A stretch of DNA of 64,000 nt. Origin: Granulicella rosea. Lineage in GTDB: Bacteria; Acidobacteriota; Terriglobia; Terriglobales; Acidobacteriaceae. The position numbers were made by a program, and so were the translations under genes. Position 1 is the first letter of the stretch. Every line of letters starts with the position of its first letter. A model generated the notes under the pieces. That model made no database searches and was not told the origin of the DNA. It worked only from the letters and a program-made list of their open reading frames with translations. Shown in pieces: positions 39,832 to 47,508 of the stretch. Where the stretch lies: contig NZ_FZOU01000005.1 of NCBI RefSeq assembly GCF_900188085.1, forward strand, positions 286,010 through 350,009, written 5' to 3'.

Positions 39832-40683
39832 TTACTTCCGCCGAATGCGCGCCTCGATGTATCCGTGCGGCTCGTCCGTGGGCACGAAGATCTCGTTCGG
39901 ATTGTCCTGTCCGAAGCGCGACAGATCGATCAGCAGGCAGTGCTTGTTGGGCATTGCAATCTCGATCTCGGAGATGGCGGGGACGGCGTTGATGGCGTCC
40001 TCGGCCATCTGGTAGAGCGTCTGCTGGACCGACAGGCTCACGTGATTGGCGAAGGTCTTCAGCAGCGTCTCGCGAGTGGTCGCGCGCACGGCGTCGAAGT
40101 CGATGTTGGTGTCCGAGTACACCCACTCGGCCTGGACGACCGTGCCGAAGACGCGATCCTGCGTATCGGGCAGCGTCGTCAGCGAATCGCGCAGGAAGCC
40201 CGCGAAGGCGGAGTTGGCGGTCTTCAGCAGGTTCAATCCGGATAGTCCTGAAGTTACATGCAGCACGCCGTCGCGCCCGCGTTCGACGTGCGTGGTCTGC
40301 ACCTCGGCGCTGCCGCGCATGAAGGTGTCGGGATGATCCTTGCCATCGACTCTAAGCCTCTTCCACAGGTGCGCCTCGATGTTCACGTTCGCCGACGAGA
40401 CCTGCGGGTTGCGGCTGAGGATGAAGTCCACCAGCTCGGTCGCATAGACCTCTGGCGTCGACGCCTTCGAGGTGCGGGCGACCGAGTAGACCGTGTTCTT
40501 CATCGTGTCGGTCGCGAGCACCTTGCTGTTGTCGCCGAGCGTATGGACGGTCTCGAAGTCGCCCTTCAGCAGCACCTGCACGGTCCACTCGAAGACCTCG
40601 TTGCCATGCGGGTGGCGGGTGACCTTCATCAGGCGGACGCGGTGTTTTCCGTAGCGATTTGCAACAAGTTCGACATTCGACAT
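39832..40683 (-). CDS. urate oxidase (uricase)
   Basis: Uricase oxidises urate to 5-hydroxyisourate without cofactor. The 283-residue protein has both T-fold halves: 'YGKHRVRLMKVTRHPHGNEV', 'VLATDTMKNTVYSVAR' (catalytic Thr in the TDT motif), 'NIEAHLWKRL', 'SGLSGLNLLKTANSAFAGFL' and the C-terminal 'MPNKHCLLIDLSRFGQDNPN'. Length is normal (about 280-320). The ATG at 40683 follows the HIU hydrolase stop by only 4 bases and takes its ribosome binding site (GAGGAAGC) from the last codons of that gene. Confidence 0.95.
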   Translation of the reverse strand: MSNVELVANRYGKHRVRLMKVTRHPHGNEVFEWTVQVLLKGDFETVHTLGDNSKVLATDTMKNTVYSVARTSKASTPEVYATELVDFILSRNPQVSSANVNIEAHLWKRLRVDGKDHPDTFMRGSAEVQTTHVERGRDGVLHVTSGLSGLNLLKTANSAFAGFLRDSLTTLPDTQDRVFGTVVQAEWVYSDTNIDFDAVRATTRETLLKTFANHVSLSVQQTLYQMAEDAINAVPAISEIEIAMPNKHCLLIDLSRFGQDNPNEIFVPTDEPHGYIEARIRRK

Positions 40684-40687
40684 GGGT

Positions 40688-41026
40688 TCAGCTTCCTCGG
40701 TAGGTGGTGTAGCCGTTGGGGGTCAGGAGCAGGGGAATGTGGTAGTGCTGGCCTGGGTCTTCAATGTTAAAGACAATGTCCACATAAGGATAGAGTCCAG
40801 GCGTGCCCTGCGCCAGATAGTAGGGTTTGGTCTCGAAGCGCAGGCGGTAGATGCCGGCCTCGAACGCGATGGCCGGCGGCAAAATCGTCTTGCAGCGGCC
40901 GTCGGCGTCGGTGCGGCCGTCGTTCAGGTGCTGCCAGCGTCCCTCGTTCAGGTAATGCAGGGAGATGGCGACACCCTCGGCCGGGCGGCCGCTTGCGGTG
41001 TTCAGAATGTGGGTCGAAAGTCCCAT
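40688..41026 (-). CDS. uraH: 5-hydroxyisourate hydrolase
   Basis: This transthyretin-related protein hydrolyses 5-hydroxyisourate to OHCU. The 112-residue sequence begins 'MGLSTHILNTASGRPAEGV' with the catalytic His and ends with the diagnostic tetrapeptide YRGS. 'DGRTDADGRC' and 'YPYVDIVF' followed by 'HYHIPLLLTPNGYTTYRGS' are typical. It lies between uraD and uricase with gaps of 3 and 4 bases, forming a tight consecutive-step operon. Confidence 0.96.
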   Translation of the reverse strand: MGLSTHILNTASGRPAEGVAISLHYLNEGRWQHLNDGRTDADGRCKTILPPAIAFEAGIYRLRFETKPYYLAQGTPGLYPYVDIVFNIEDPGQHYHIPLLLTPNGYTTYRGS

Positions 41027-41029
41027 CGG

Positions 41030-41551
41030 TTATGGTTCTCCCAGCCAGCGCCGAAGGCGTAGCTGCGTGATCTGGCGTTGTTGTTCGGCGGCCTCGAGCA
41101 GCTCGGCCTCGGGTGTGCTGTTGAGCCGCTGGTGCAGGCTGGCGAGGATCTCTGCGGCGGACTTGCCGGTGGCGCAGATGAGGAAGATGCGTCCGAACTT
41201 CGCCTCGTAGGCGGCGTTGCCCTCGGCGAGCGCGGCGGCGCTGTCTTTCTTGCTGTCGGCGGCCATGGCCTTGGACTGCTCCTGGCTCGACCACTTCAGC
41301 GAGCTGTCGGTTGCGGCCTTGGCCTTGCGCTCGCCGATGCGGGGGTGGCTGTCGAAGGCCTGCTGCCAGTCGTCGGCGGTCAGGGAGCTCCAGATGGCAT
41401 CGGAGAGGGCTAGCAGGGAGGCTTCGTCGGCGACGGGGCGCTTTGCGGCGAGTCCGTCAGCCCAGGCGGTCGAGCCGTTGCAGGGGAGAACGGCTTCGGC
41501 GGCCGCTTGGGCGGGGAGTTCGTTCCAGCGATCTAGTCTGTCATTCGTCAT
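41030..41551 (-). CDS. uraD: 2-oxo-4-hydroxy-4-carboxy-5-ureidoimidazoline decarboxylase
   Basis: UraD decarboxylates OHCU stereospecifically to (S)-allantoin. The 173-residue protein carries the family motif 'FDSHPRIGERKAK' with the catalytic His near residue 69, plus 'LAEGNAAYEAKFGRIFLICA' and 'ILASLHQRLNSTPEAELLEA'. The frame is open to 41704, but ATG 41551 (MTNDRLDRWNELP) fits the family; it overlaps the preceding small gene by 11 bases, and no strong ribosome binding site is seen, so coupled translation is likely. Confidence 0.93.
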   Translation of the reverse strand: MTNDRLDRWNELPAQAAAEAVLPCNGSTAWADGLAAKRPVADEASLLALSDAIWSSLTADDWQQAFDSHPRIGERKAKAATDSSLKWSSQEQSKAMAADSKKDSAAALAEGNAAYEAKFGRIFLICATGKSAAEILASLHQRLNSTPEAELLEAAEQQRQITQLRLRRWLGEP

Positions 41552-41795
41552 CGGCGGTATCTTCGGTCTCAGAACTCGGGTTTGTCGCCAGAAAGGCGGC
41601 GTAAATCTTGGCTTGGGGGTGAAGCTTCGATTCGAGGCAGACCGTGTGGCAGTAGAACTCCTGTTCGTGTTGCAGATGCTTCGCCTGTCCAAGACACGTC
41701 GCATAAGTAAGGGTTGCGACGTCGGGCGGGTCAGGATCGATAGGAAGACCGCAGAAGCAGCAAGCGTATCCCTTATGTTGAGAGGTGTCGTTCAT
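41541..41795 (-). CDS. 84-residue Cys-rich putative zinc-binding protein
   Basis: This small protein has nine residues suited to metal binding in an ordered pattern: 'YACCFCGLPIDP' near the N-terminus, then a Cys at 'ATCLGQ' and 'HLQHEQEFYCHTVCLESKL' in the centre. The spacing C-x2-C ... H ... C-H-x2-C suggests one or two zinc sites, like a small treble-clef or zinc-ribbon fold. The C-terminus is acidic (SSETEDTADDE). It lies between allantoinase (9 bases away) and uraD (11-base overlap), so it is surely co-expressed with them. I know no named family; it could be a regulator or a cofactor protein of the pathway. Confidence 0.72.
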   Translation of the reverse strand: MNDTSQHKGYACCFCGLPIDPDPPDVATLTYATCLGQAKHLQHEQEFYCHTVCLESKLHPQAKIYAAFLATNPSSETEDTADDE

Positions 41796-41804
41796 CGGTG
41801 TTGG

Positions 41805-43190
41805 CTAGGATAGCGTAAGTTCACGCCCCGGTGTGGTGACGGCGAACACACCTTTTTCGAAGACCGCCTCACCGCGGATGTAGGTGGCCTCGACGACCCC
41901 CTTCAGCCGTTCACCCAGATATGGCGAAATCTTGTGTCGGAAGTGAAGTCCTGCCTCCTCCACGGTGAACTCGGCCTCCGGGGAGAAGACGACGAAGTTG
42001 GCGTCCCGTCCGGGCTTGAGCATGCCTGCACGGTCGTTCATGCCGGCCAGTGCGGCGGGTGCTGGTCCCATCCAGCGGACGACGTGTTCCAGCGTCAGCC
42101 CGCGCGCCAGCGCGTCCGTATAGATGACCGGCAGCGCGACCGACAGGCTCGCAATCCCGCCCCACGCCAGGTCGAAGCGGCCGTTGCCGGCGCGTTTCAT
42201 CTCCGGCGGGCAGGGCGAGTGGTCCGTCGCGATCAGGTCGATGATGCCGTCGCGCAGCCCCTGCCACAGGCCGTCGCGGTTCGCGCGGCTGCGGATCGGC
42301 GGGGCACACTTATACTGGGTGGCCTCGTCGGGGATGTCTTCTGCGGCGAAATGTAGATAGTGCGGGCAGGTCTCAACTGTGATGGGCAGGCCTTCGGCCT
42401 TGGCGGCGGCCAGCTCCGGTAGGGCCAGCGCGGTCGCCAGATGCACGATATGCAGGCGGACGCCGTACTGGCGGCAGAGCCGGATCATCAGGCGGATCGC
42501 GACGAGCTCCGCCTCGTCCGGACGCGACTGCAGGTAAGTGTCGTAGACGCTCCAGTCCGCGCCGGACTCGTTCAACCGGGCGCAGGCCGCGTCGATCGGC
42601 CCGGCGAGTTCGGCATGCACCAGCAGCGGCAGGCCGGATTCTGCGATGTGCGGCAGCGCGGCTTCGAGCTGTTCGAGGTCGATCATGGTGAAGCCGTCGC
42701 ATCCGGGATAGATCAGAAAGCACTTATACCCCGGAACGCCGGCGGCGGCGAGCGGCAGCAGGTCGTTCTGGTTGTCCGCGACGGCCCCGCCCCAGGCGGC
42801 CCAGTCGACGAGCGTCTTTCCCTTCGCGGCCTCGCGTTTTTCGTCGAGCGCCGCGACGGTGGTGGTCTCGGGCAGGCAGTTCAGCGGCATGTCGACCAGC
42901 AGTGTGTAGCCCCCGGCGGCGGCGGCGCGCGTGGCGGTCGCGAAGCCCTCCCACTCGGTGCGTCCGGGCTCGTTGATGTGGACGTGCGTGTCCACGAGTC
43001 CGGGCAGGATGGCTGCGTCGCCGCAGTCGACGCGCGCGACGTCCGCCGGCAGCTCGGCCAGCGGGCAGATGGCGGCGATCTTTCCGGAATCGACCAGCAG
43101 GGCGCCGGCCACAATGCCGCCGGGCGTAACGATGCGCGAGGACAGGTATGCGACGGGGTTGGAGCCTGATCCGTATGCCATAATCTTCAT
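41805..43190 (-). CDS. allB: allantoinase
   Basis: Allantoinase opens the allantoin ring to allantoate. The 461-residue cyclic amidohydrolase has the metal motif 'LPGLVDTHVHINEPGRTEWE' near residue 60, the carbamylated-Lys region 'AAGVPGYKCFLIYPG' near 150, 'LPLLVHAELAGPI', 'RLHIVHLATALALPELAAAK' and the C-terminal Asp in 'LIATDHSPCPPEMK'. The first gene of the purine operon on this strand; it starts at ATG 43190 and faces guanine deaminase across a short divergent promoter region of about 50 bases. Confidence 0.94.
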   Translation of the reverse strand: MKIMAYGSGSNPVAYLSSRIVTPGGIVAGALLVDSGKIAAICPLAELPADVARVDCGDAAILPGLVDTHVHINEPGRTEWEGFATATRAAAAGGYTLLVDMPLNCLPETTTVAALDEKREAAKGKTLVDWAAWGGAVADNQNDLLPLAAAGVPGYKCFLIYPGCDGFTMIDLEQLEAALPHIAESGLPLLVHAELAGPIDAACARLNESGADWSVYDTYLQSRPDEAELVAIRLMIRLCRQYGVRLHIVHLATALALPELAAAKAEGLPITVETCPHYLHFAAEDIPDEATQYKCAPPIRSRANRDGLWQGLRDGIIDLIATDHSPCPPEMKRAGNGRFDLAWGGIASLSVALPVIYTDALARGLTLEHVVRWMGPAPAALAGMNDRAGMLKPGRDANFVVFSPEAEFTVEEAGLHFRHKISPYLGERLKGVVEATYIRGEAVFEKGVFAVTTPGRELTLS

Positions 43191-43243
43191 TATCCCGTGA
43201 CTCTCGCCGCGGGCAAGTGTGTAACGTCAAGATTGTGAGTGAA

Positions 43244-43717
43244 ATGCAGGGTAACCCAGAGTTTATGCAACAGGCGATCGACCTCGCCACGGAAAACGTC
43301 CTCTCCGGACGCGGCGGCCCGTTTGGCGCCGTCGTCGTAAAAGACGGCAAGGTCGTCGCGACGGGGATCAACCTCGTGACCGCGACCAACGACCCCACGG
43401 CCCACGCCGAGGTCACCGCCATCCGCAACGCCTGCAAGGCGCTCGGCTCCTTCCAGCTCACTGGCTGCACCATCTATTCGAGCTGCGAGCCCTGTCCCAT
43501 GTGCCTGACCGCCATCCACTGGGCGCGCTGCGAGGCGATCTTCTTCGGGGCTACCGCAAAGGATGCCGCGGACGCCGGGTTCGACGACTCCTTCTTCTAC
43601 GAGCAGGTTCGCCTGCCACTCGAAGAGCGCGCCCTGCCGACCGAAAACATGATGCGCGAAGAGGGCATCGTCAGCTTCAAGACCTGGTGCGAGTTCACCG
43701 AAAAGATCGAATACTGA
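43244..43717 (+). CDS. guaD: guanine deaminase (nucleoside deaminase family)
   Basis: GuaD deaminates guanine to xanthine, feeding xanthine dehydrogenase. The 157-residue protein has the zinc-site motifs 'TAHAEVTAIRNACKALGSF' (His and catalytic Glu) and 'SSCEPCPMCLTAIHWAR' (two Cys), and the C-terminal 'AGFDDSFFYEQVRLPLEERA' that closely matches Bacillus subtilis GuaD. The frame can begin at GTG 43217 or GTG 43235, but ATG 43244 (MQGNPEFM) gives the length of the Bacillus enzyme. It is divergent from allB, which fits shared regulation of purine breakdown. Confidence 0.9.
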   Translation: MQGNPEFMQQAIDLATENVLSGRGGPFGAVVVKDGKVVATGINLVTATNDPTAHAEVTAIRNACKALGSFQLTGCTIYSSCEPCPMCLTAIHWARCEAIFFGATAKDAADAGFDDSFFYEQVRLPLEERALPTENMMREEGIVSFKTWCEFTEKIEY

Positions 43718-43723
43718 GCCCAC

Positions 43724-45064
43724 ATGACCACACGCAAGGTTGCCAGCAAGACGTCCGTGAAGCCCCCCGCCAAAGCCCCAGCGAAGAAAACCGCTCCCAC
43801 GCCAAAGGCCACGACCAGGATTGCGCTCATCGGCTTCGGCACGGTCGGCAGCTCGGTGGCGAAGCTGCTGGCCGAGCTGAAACTGCCGGGCCTCGAGCTG
43901 ACGCATATCTTCAACCGCGATGTCGCGCGCAAGCGTGCGTTGCCGACGGCGAAGTTCGTGCCGAAGTCGGTCGTCTGGACCGATGACGTGAACGTGCTGC
44001 TGGCGTCCGACGCGGACGTGATCGTTGAGCTGGTCGGCGGCCTGACCCCGGCCGAGAGCTGGATCAAGAAGGCGCTCGCGGCGGGCAAGTCCGTCGTGAC
44101 GGCGAACAAGCAGTTGATCGCCTATCGCGGTCCGGGCCTGATGAAGCTGGCCGCGGCGAACGGCGTTTACCTGCTGCATGGCGCGGCGGTGGCGGGCGGC
44201 GTGCCGGTCATTCCGGGCATTCTGCAAGGTCTTGGCGGCGACCAGGTGACGCGGCTCAGCGGCATCGTCAACGGCACGTGCAATTACATACTCAGCCGCA
44301 TGGAGACGGGCGCGGACTACCTCACGGTGCTCGCCGACGCGCAGCAGTTGGGCTATGCCGAGGCCGATCCCTCGGCCGATGTCGACGGCTACGACGCGCG
44401 CGCGAAGCTCTGCATCCTGGCCCGCATCGCGATGCACGCGGAGCTGAATCCCGACGACGTGCCGACGCAGTCCATCTCGGTCATCGACGCGGTCGACTTC
44501 GCCTATGCCAAGGAGCTGAACTGCACCATCCGGCAGATCTCGAGCGCGCAGGCCGACGGCACGACCGTCCATGCGCGCGTTGCGCCGATGCTGGTGCCGC
44601 TCAGCTCGCCGATCGCTTGGTCGCACGGCACGCAGAATATGGTGGTTTCAAGCGGACGCTTCGGCGGCGATGTGGTCTTCTCCGGCCACGGCGCGGGCGG
44701 CGAGCCGACGGCGGTCGCGGTGGTCTCGGACCTGCTGGCGGTCTCGCAGAAGTGCGCAACGGTGCAGTTGCCAATTCGCAAGCGCACCGTCACCGGCGAC
44801 TTCCTTGCGCCGCACTACCTGCGCTTTATCGTCGACGACAAGCCGGGCATCGTCTCGGCCATCTCCGGCGCGCTGTCGAAGGTTGGCGCGAACATCGACT
44901 CGATCCTGCAGCGTCCGGGGTATCCGAAGCACAGGCTGGCGTTCGTCGTGACGACCGAGCCTTGCCTGACCTCGACCATCGAGCAGGCGGTGTCGTCGAT
45001 CGCAAAGATGGACTGCATGCTGGAGCGGCCTCTCTGCCTGCAGATGCTGGAGCGGAACGACTAG
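43724..45064 (+). CDS. hom: homoserine dehydrogenase
   Basis: Homoserine dehydrogenase reduces aspartate semialdehyde to homoserine for threonine and methionine. The 446-residue protein has the NAD motif 'RIALIGFGTVGSSVAKLL' at about 27, 'VVTANKQLIA', the catalytic region 'GIVNGTCNYILSRM' and 'EADPSADVDGYDARAKLCIL', and a C-terminal ACT domain ('RFIVDDKPGIVSAISGALSK', 'QRPGYPKHRLAFVVTTE') for feedback by threonine. Unusually there is an N-terminal extension of about 25 residues rich in Lys, Ala and Pro (PPAKAPAKKTAPTPKATT). It starts 6 bases after guaD, so it may be in its transcript although the pathways differ. Confidence 0.93.
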   Translation: MTTRKVASKTSVKPPAKAPAKKTAPTPKATTRIALIGFGTVGSSVAKLLAELKLPGLELTHIFNRDVARKRALPTAKFVPKSVVWTDDVNVLLASDADVIVELVGGLTPAESWIKKALAAGKSVVTANKQLIAYRGPGLMKLAAANGVYLLHGAAVAGGVPVIPGILQGLGGDQVTRLSGIVNGTCNYILSRMETGADYLTVLADAQQLGYAEADPSADVDGYDARAKLCILARIAMHAELNPDDVPTQSISVIDAVDFAYAKELNCTIRQISSAQADGTTVHARVAPMLVPLSSPIAWSHGTQNMVVSSGRFGGDVVFSGHGAGGEPTAVAVVSDLLAVSQKCATVQLPIRKRTVTGDFLAPHYLRFIVDDKPGIVSAISGALSKVGANIDSILQRPGYPKHRLAFVVTTEPCLTSTIEQAVSSIAKMDCMLERPLCLQMLERND

Positions 45065-45083
45065 CGTACGAAAAAACTTAATA

Positions 45084-45160
45084 CCGATCTGCACCGACAA
45101 AACCGATCAAGAACAAATCACATCGATTTGTTCTTGATCGGTTTTGTCGGTGCGGATCGG
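45084..45160. terminator. very long hairpin between convergent hom and the sulfur-carrier gene
   Basis: A perfect 29-base inverted repeat (45091-45119 and 45125-45153) with a 5-base loop ACATC. One G-T wobble further out, 6 more pairs (45084-45089 with 45155-45160) extend the stem to about 36 bases. T/A-rich parts (GTTTTG, GATTTG) lie within the stem. It sits exactly between two convergent stops, so bidirectional termination is likely. There is no classical T tract. Confidence 0.75.
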
Positions 45161-45177
45161 CGTCAGGCCGTCGTCGT

Positions 45178-46677
45178 TTAGTACTTCGGCAGCGTCTTGT
45201 CGATCTTGTCCGCCCAGGCCAGGATGCCGCCCGAGAGGTTCTTGACGTTGGTGAAGCCAGCGTTTTTGAGGGCCACGGCTGCCTTCTGCGAGCGTGCGCC
45301 GGACTTGCAGTGGATGATGATCTCCTGATTCTTGTCGCCAAGCTCAACCGAGCGCAGCGCAACCTCACCGAGCGGGATCAGCGGCGCGCCCATGTTGACG
45401 ATCTGGTACTCGTGCGGCTCGCGGACGTCGAGGATGAACGGCTTGTCACCGGCGTCCTGCCGCGCCTTGAGCTCTTCGACCGAGATCTGCGGAATGCCGT
45501 CGACCACCGCCTCCGAGCCCACAGCCTTATGCGTGGAGACCTCGAGCGGACCGGCCTCGGTCGGCTTCTCGATGCCGCAGAACTGGTCGTAGTCGATCAG
45601 CGCGGTGACGGTCGGGTGCGTGCCGCAGACCGGGCAGTCGGGGTTCTTGCGCAGCTTCAGCGTGCGGAAGCTCATGCCGAGCGCGTCGACCAGCAGAAGG
45701 CGGCCGACGAGCGTGTCGCCGATGCCGAGAATCAGCTTGATGACCTCGGTCGCCTGAATGACGCCGACCAGACCCGGCAGAATGCCGAGCACGCCGCCTT
45801 CGGCGCAGGAGGGCACGAGGCCCGGCGGTGGCGGCTCCGGGTAGAGGCAGCGGTAGCACGGGCCTTCCTCGGTCGCGAAGACCGACGCCTGACCCTCGAA
45901 GCGGAAGATGCTGCCGTAGGCGTTGGGCTTGTTGCCCAGCAGGACGCAGGCGTCGTTGACCAGGTAGCGGGTCTGGAAGTTGTCCGTGCCGTCCGCGATG
46001 ACGTCGTAGTCCTTCATGATCTCGAGCGCGTTGGCGCTGGTGAGCATGGTGTTGTGCTTGACGACATTCAGGGTCGGGTTCAGACCCTTCAACATGATCT
46101 CGGCAGAATCGACCTTCAGCTTGCCGACGGTCGCGGTCGAGTGGATAATCTGGCGCTGCAGGTTGCTCTCGTCGACGGTGTCGAAGTCGACGAGGCCGAT
46201 GGTGCCGATGCCGGCTGCCGCGAGGTAGAGCGCGAGCGGCGCGCCCAGTCCGCCGGTGCCCACGCAGAGCACCTTCGCGGCCTTCAGCTTGCGCTGGCCC
46301 TCCATGCCCACCTCGGGCAGGATGAGGTGGCGCGAGTAGCGGCTGATCTCGTCGTTGGTCAGCGTCGGCAGCTCGGCGACGGCTGGCTCTTCGACTGCCG
46401 TGGGGGTTCCGCCGGCGATGGACGGGATGATGGTCAGCTCGTCGGCGTCGGTTGCGGGCGTGGCTTCCTTCTCCGGCAGGTAGCGGATGTCGTCGTCGTT
46501 GAGGTAGACGTTGACGAAGGAGCGGAGCTTGCCGTCGGCGGAGAAGAGATTGCCGCGCAGATCGGGGTAGCTGGTGACGAGCTGCTCCAGCGCTGCGCCG
46601 ACGGTTGCGCCGGATGCCTCCACGGTCTCTTTCTGGCCAGTGTAGGCGCGTAGCGGAGTAGGGATGTGAATCTTCAT
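45178..46677 (-). CDS. fused ubiquitin-like sulfur carrier, MoeB/MoeZ E1-like adenylyltransferase and rhodanese
   Basis: A 499-residue three-domain protein. Residues 1-90 are a ThiS/MoaD/CysO-like carrier ending in an internal Gly-Gly ('LTIIPSIAGGTP', residues 89-90). Residues 105-370 are an E1-like adenylating enzyme ('CVGTGGLGAPLALYLAAAGI', 'DESNLQRQIIHS', 'IADGTDNFQTRYLVNDAC') with zinc-type Cys pairs 'CYRCL' and 'CPVCG'. Residues 395-499 are a rhodanese with the active-site loop 'CKSGARS' at Cys457. MoeZ in mycobacteria adenylates and sulfurates CysO for cysteine synthesis; here the carrier is joined to its activating enzyme. A JAMM peptidase and a cysteine synthase follow upstream, supporting the cysteine role; molybdopterin or tRNA thiolation are alternatives. 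Confidence 0.88.
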   Translation of the reverse strand: MKIHIPTPLRAYTGQKETVEASGATVGAALEQLVTSYPDLRGNLFSADGKLRSFVNVYLNDDDIRYLPEKEATPATDADELTIIPSIAGGTPTAVEEPAVAELPTLTNDEISRYSRHLILPEVGMEGQRKLKAAKVLCVGTGGLGAPLALYLAAAGIGTIGLVDFDTVDESNLQRQIIHSTATVGKLKVDSAEIMLKGLNPTLNVVKHNTMLTSANALEIMKDYDVIADGTDNFQTRYLVNDACVLLGNKPNAYGSIFRFEGQASVFATEEGPCYRCLYPEPPPPGLVPSCAEGGVLGILPGLVGVIQATEVIKLILGIGDTLVGRLLLVDALGMSFRTLKLRKNPDCPVCGTHPTVTALIDYDQFCGIEKPTEAGPLEVSTHKAVGSEAVVDGIPQISVEELKARQDAGDKPFILDVREPHEYQIVNMGAPLIPLGEVALRSVELGDKNQEIIIHCKSGARSQKAAVALKNAGFTNVKNLSGGILAWADKIDKTLPKY

Positions 46678-47040
46678 GCGTGTCCTCGTGTCGAAACGTA
46701 CGTCTTCGAAGGGTTCAGATGTGTGGGGATGAGAAAAGTATCGGATTTCCGCGCAGCCGAGGGCAGGCTAGAGCGCGGAGACGCGGAACGGTCCGGCGCA
46801 GAGGGCCCGACATCGTCCGCAAAACTCGTGATGGAGAGAGGTGCTCGTCATCTTCTTATAGTCTACCGCGTTCTGCGTCGGTTCTCTTTGGACTTGCCCA
46901 AACCATCTGTCATCCTGAGCGGAGCGCAGCGAAGTCGAAGGACCTGCGTGTTCTCCGGGGCGGCGGCGGAGCTACAGGAAAACGCAGGTCCTTCGCTTCG
47001 CTCAGGATGACAAGCGTTTGTGGTTAAGCAAGATTGATAG
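46678..47040. other. 363-base gap within the cysteine operon
   Basis: Holds one family A repeat (46909-47011). The rest shows no gene I can support; overlapping frames on either strand are translations of the repeat. It may carry a separate promoter for the fused carrier gene, but no clear -35/-10 pair was found. Confidence 0.4.
46909..47011. repeat. palindromic intergenic repeat, family A
   Basis: GTCATCCTGAGCGGAGCGCA...GTCGAAGGACCTGCG pairs with CGCAGGTCCTTCGCTTCGCT followed by CAGGATGAC around a variable centre. Confidence 0.9.
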
Positions 47041-47502
47041 CTAGCTGACGGCCTCGGCGATCTCGATCTCGATCGCCTCATCCGCGAAGCTCTTGTCCTC
47101 TTCGCTTGTGCCGAGCAGCAGGAACGAGTTGGTCACCTCGGCCTTGCCCTGCGCGACGCGGGTGATGACGTAGCTGCAACCCAGCCAGTGCGCCTCGGCG
47201 ATGTCGGTCGAAGACCACATCGCGGGGTGGTCCGGGTGCGAGTGGTAGAAGCCGACGATGTCCAGGCCCAGACCGCGCGCCTGCCGCTGAATCTTGATCA
47301 GCTCGCCCGGAGCGATGTTGTACCGGTTGTGCGCGGAGTCTGTACGCGTGTTGCCGGCGCGGACGATCTGGTGGACGACATTCACCGGGCCGTCTTGGCC
47401 CGGCTCGTTCTTGCCGAGCAGCACGCCGCAGCACTCGTGCGGGTAGGTCTCTTCGCCGTGGATGCGGAGGGCTTCGTAGTGGGGGAATTGGATGCGCAGC
47501 AT
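47041..47502 (-). CDS. JAMM/MPN+ metallopeptidase (M67 family, Mec-like)
   Basis: A 153-residue zinc isopeptidase of the JAB1/MPN family. The zinc signature is complete: Glu23 in 'YPHECCGVLLG', then H87-x-H89-P, Ser97 and Asp100 in 'FYHSHPDHPAMWSSTDIAEA'. The Mycobacterium homologue (Mec) cuts the CysO-cysteine bond to release cysteine. The gene lies between cysM-like (6 bases upstream) and the fused carrier gene, in agreement with that role, and could also act on the internal Gly-Gly of the carrier fusion (inference). The C-terminal tail is acidic (EIEIAEAVS). Confidence 0.92.
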   Translation of the reverse strand: MLRIQFPHYEALRIHGEETYPHECCGVLLGKNEPGQDGPVNVVHQIVRAGNTRTDSAHNRYNIAPGELIKIQRQARGLGLDIVGFYHSHPDHPAMWSSTDIAEAHWLGCSYVITRVAQGKAEVTNSFLLLGTSEEDKSFADEAIEIEIAEAVS

Positions 47503-47508
47503 ATTTTC

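Noticed and set aside
45178..46677. Assignment of the fusion as a plain molybdopterin synthase adenylyltransferase
   Set aside because: The carrier and rhodanese domains plus JAMM and cysteine synthase neighbours fit the cysteine carrier pathway better; not excluded completely.
46666..47027. Two plus-strand frames of about 115 codons between the fused carrier and JAMM genes
   Set aside because: Made largely of translated repeat (VILSGAQRSRRT, PSLRSG); opposite to operon direction.
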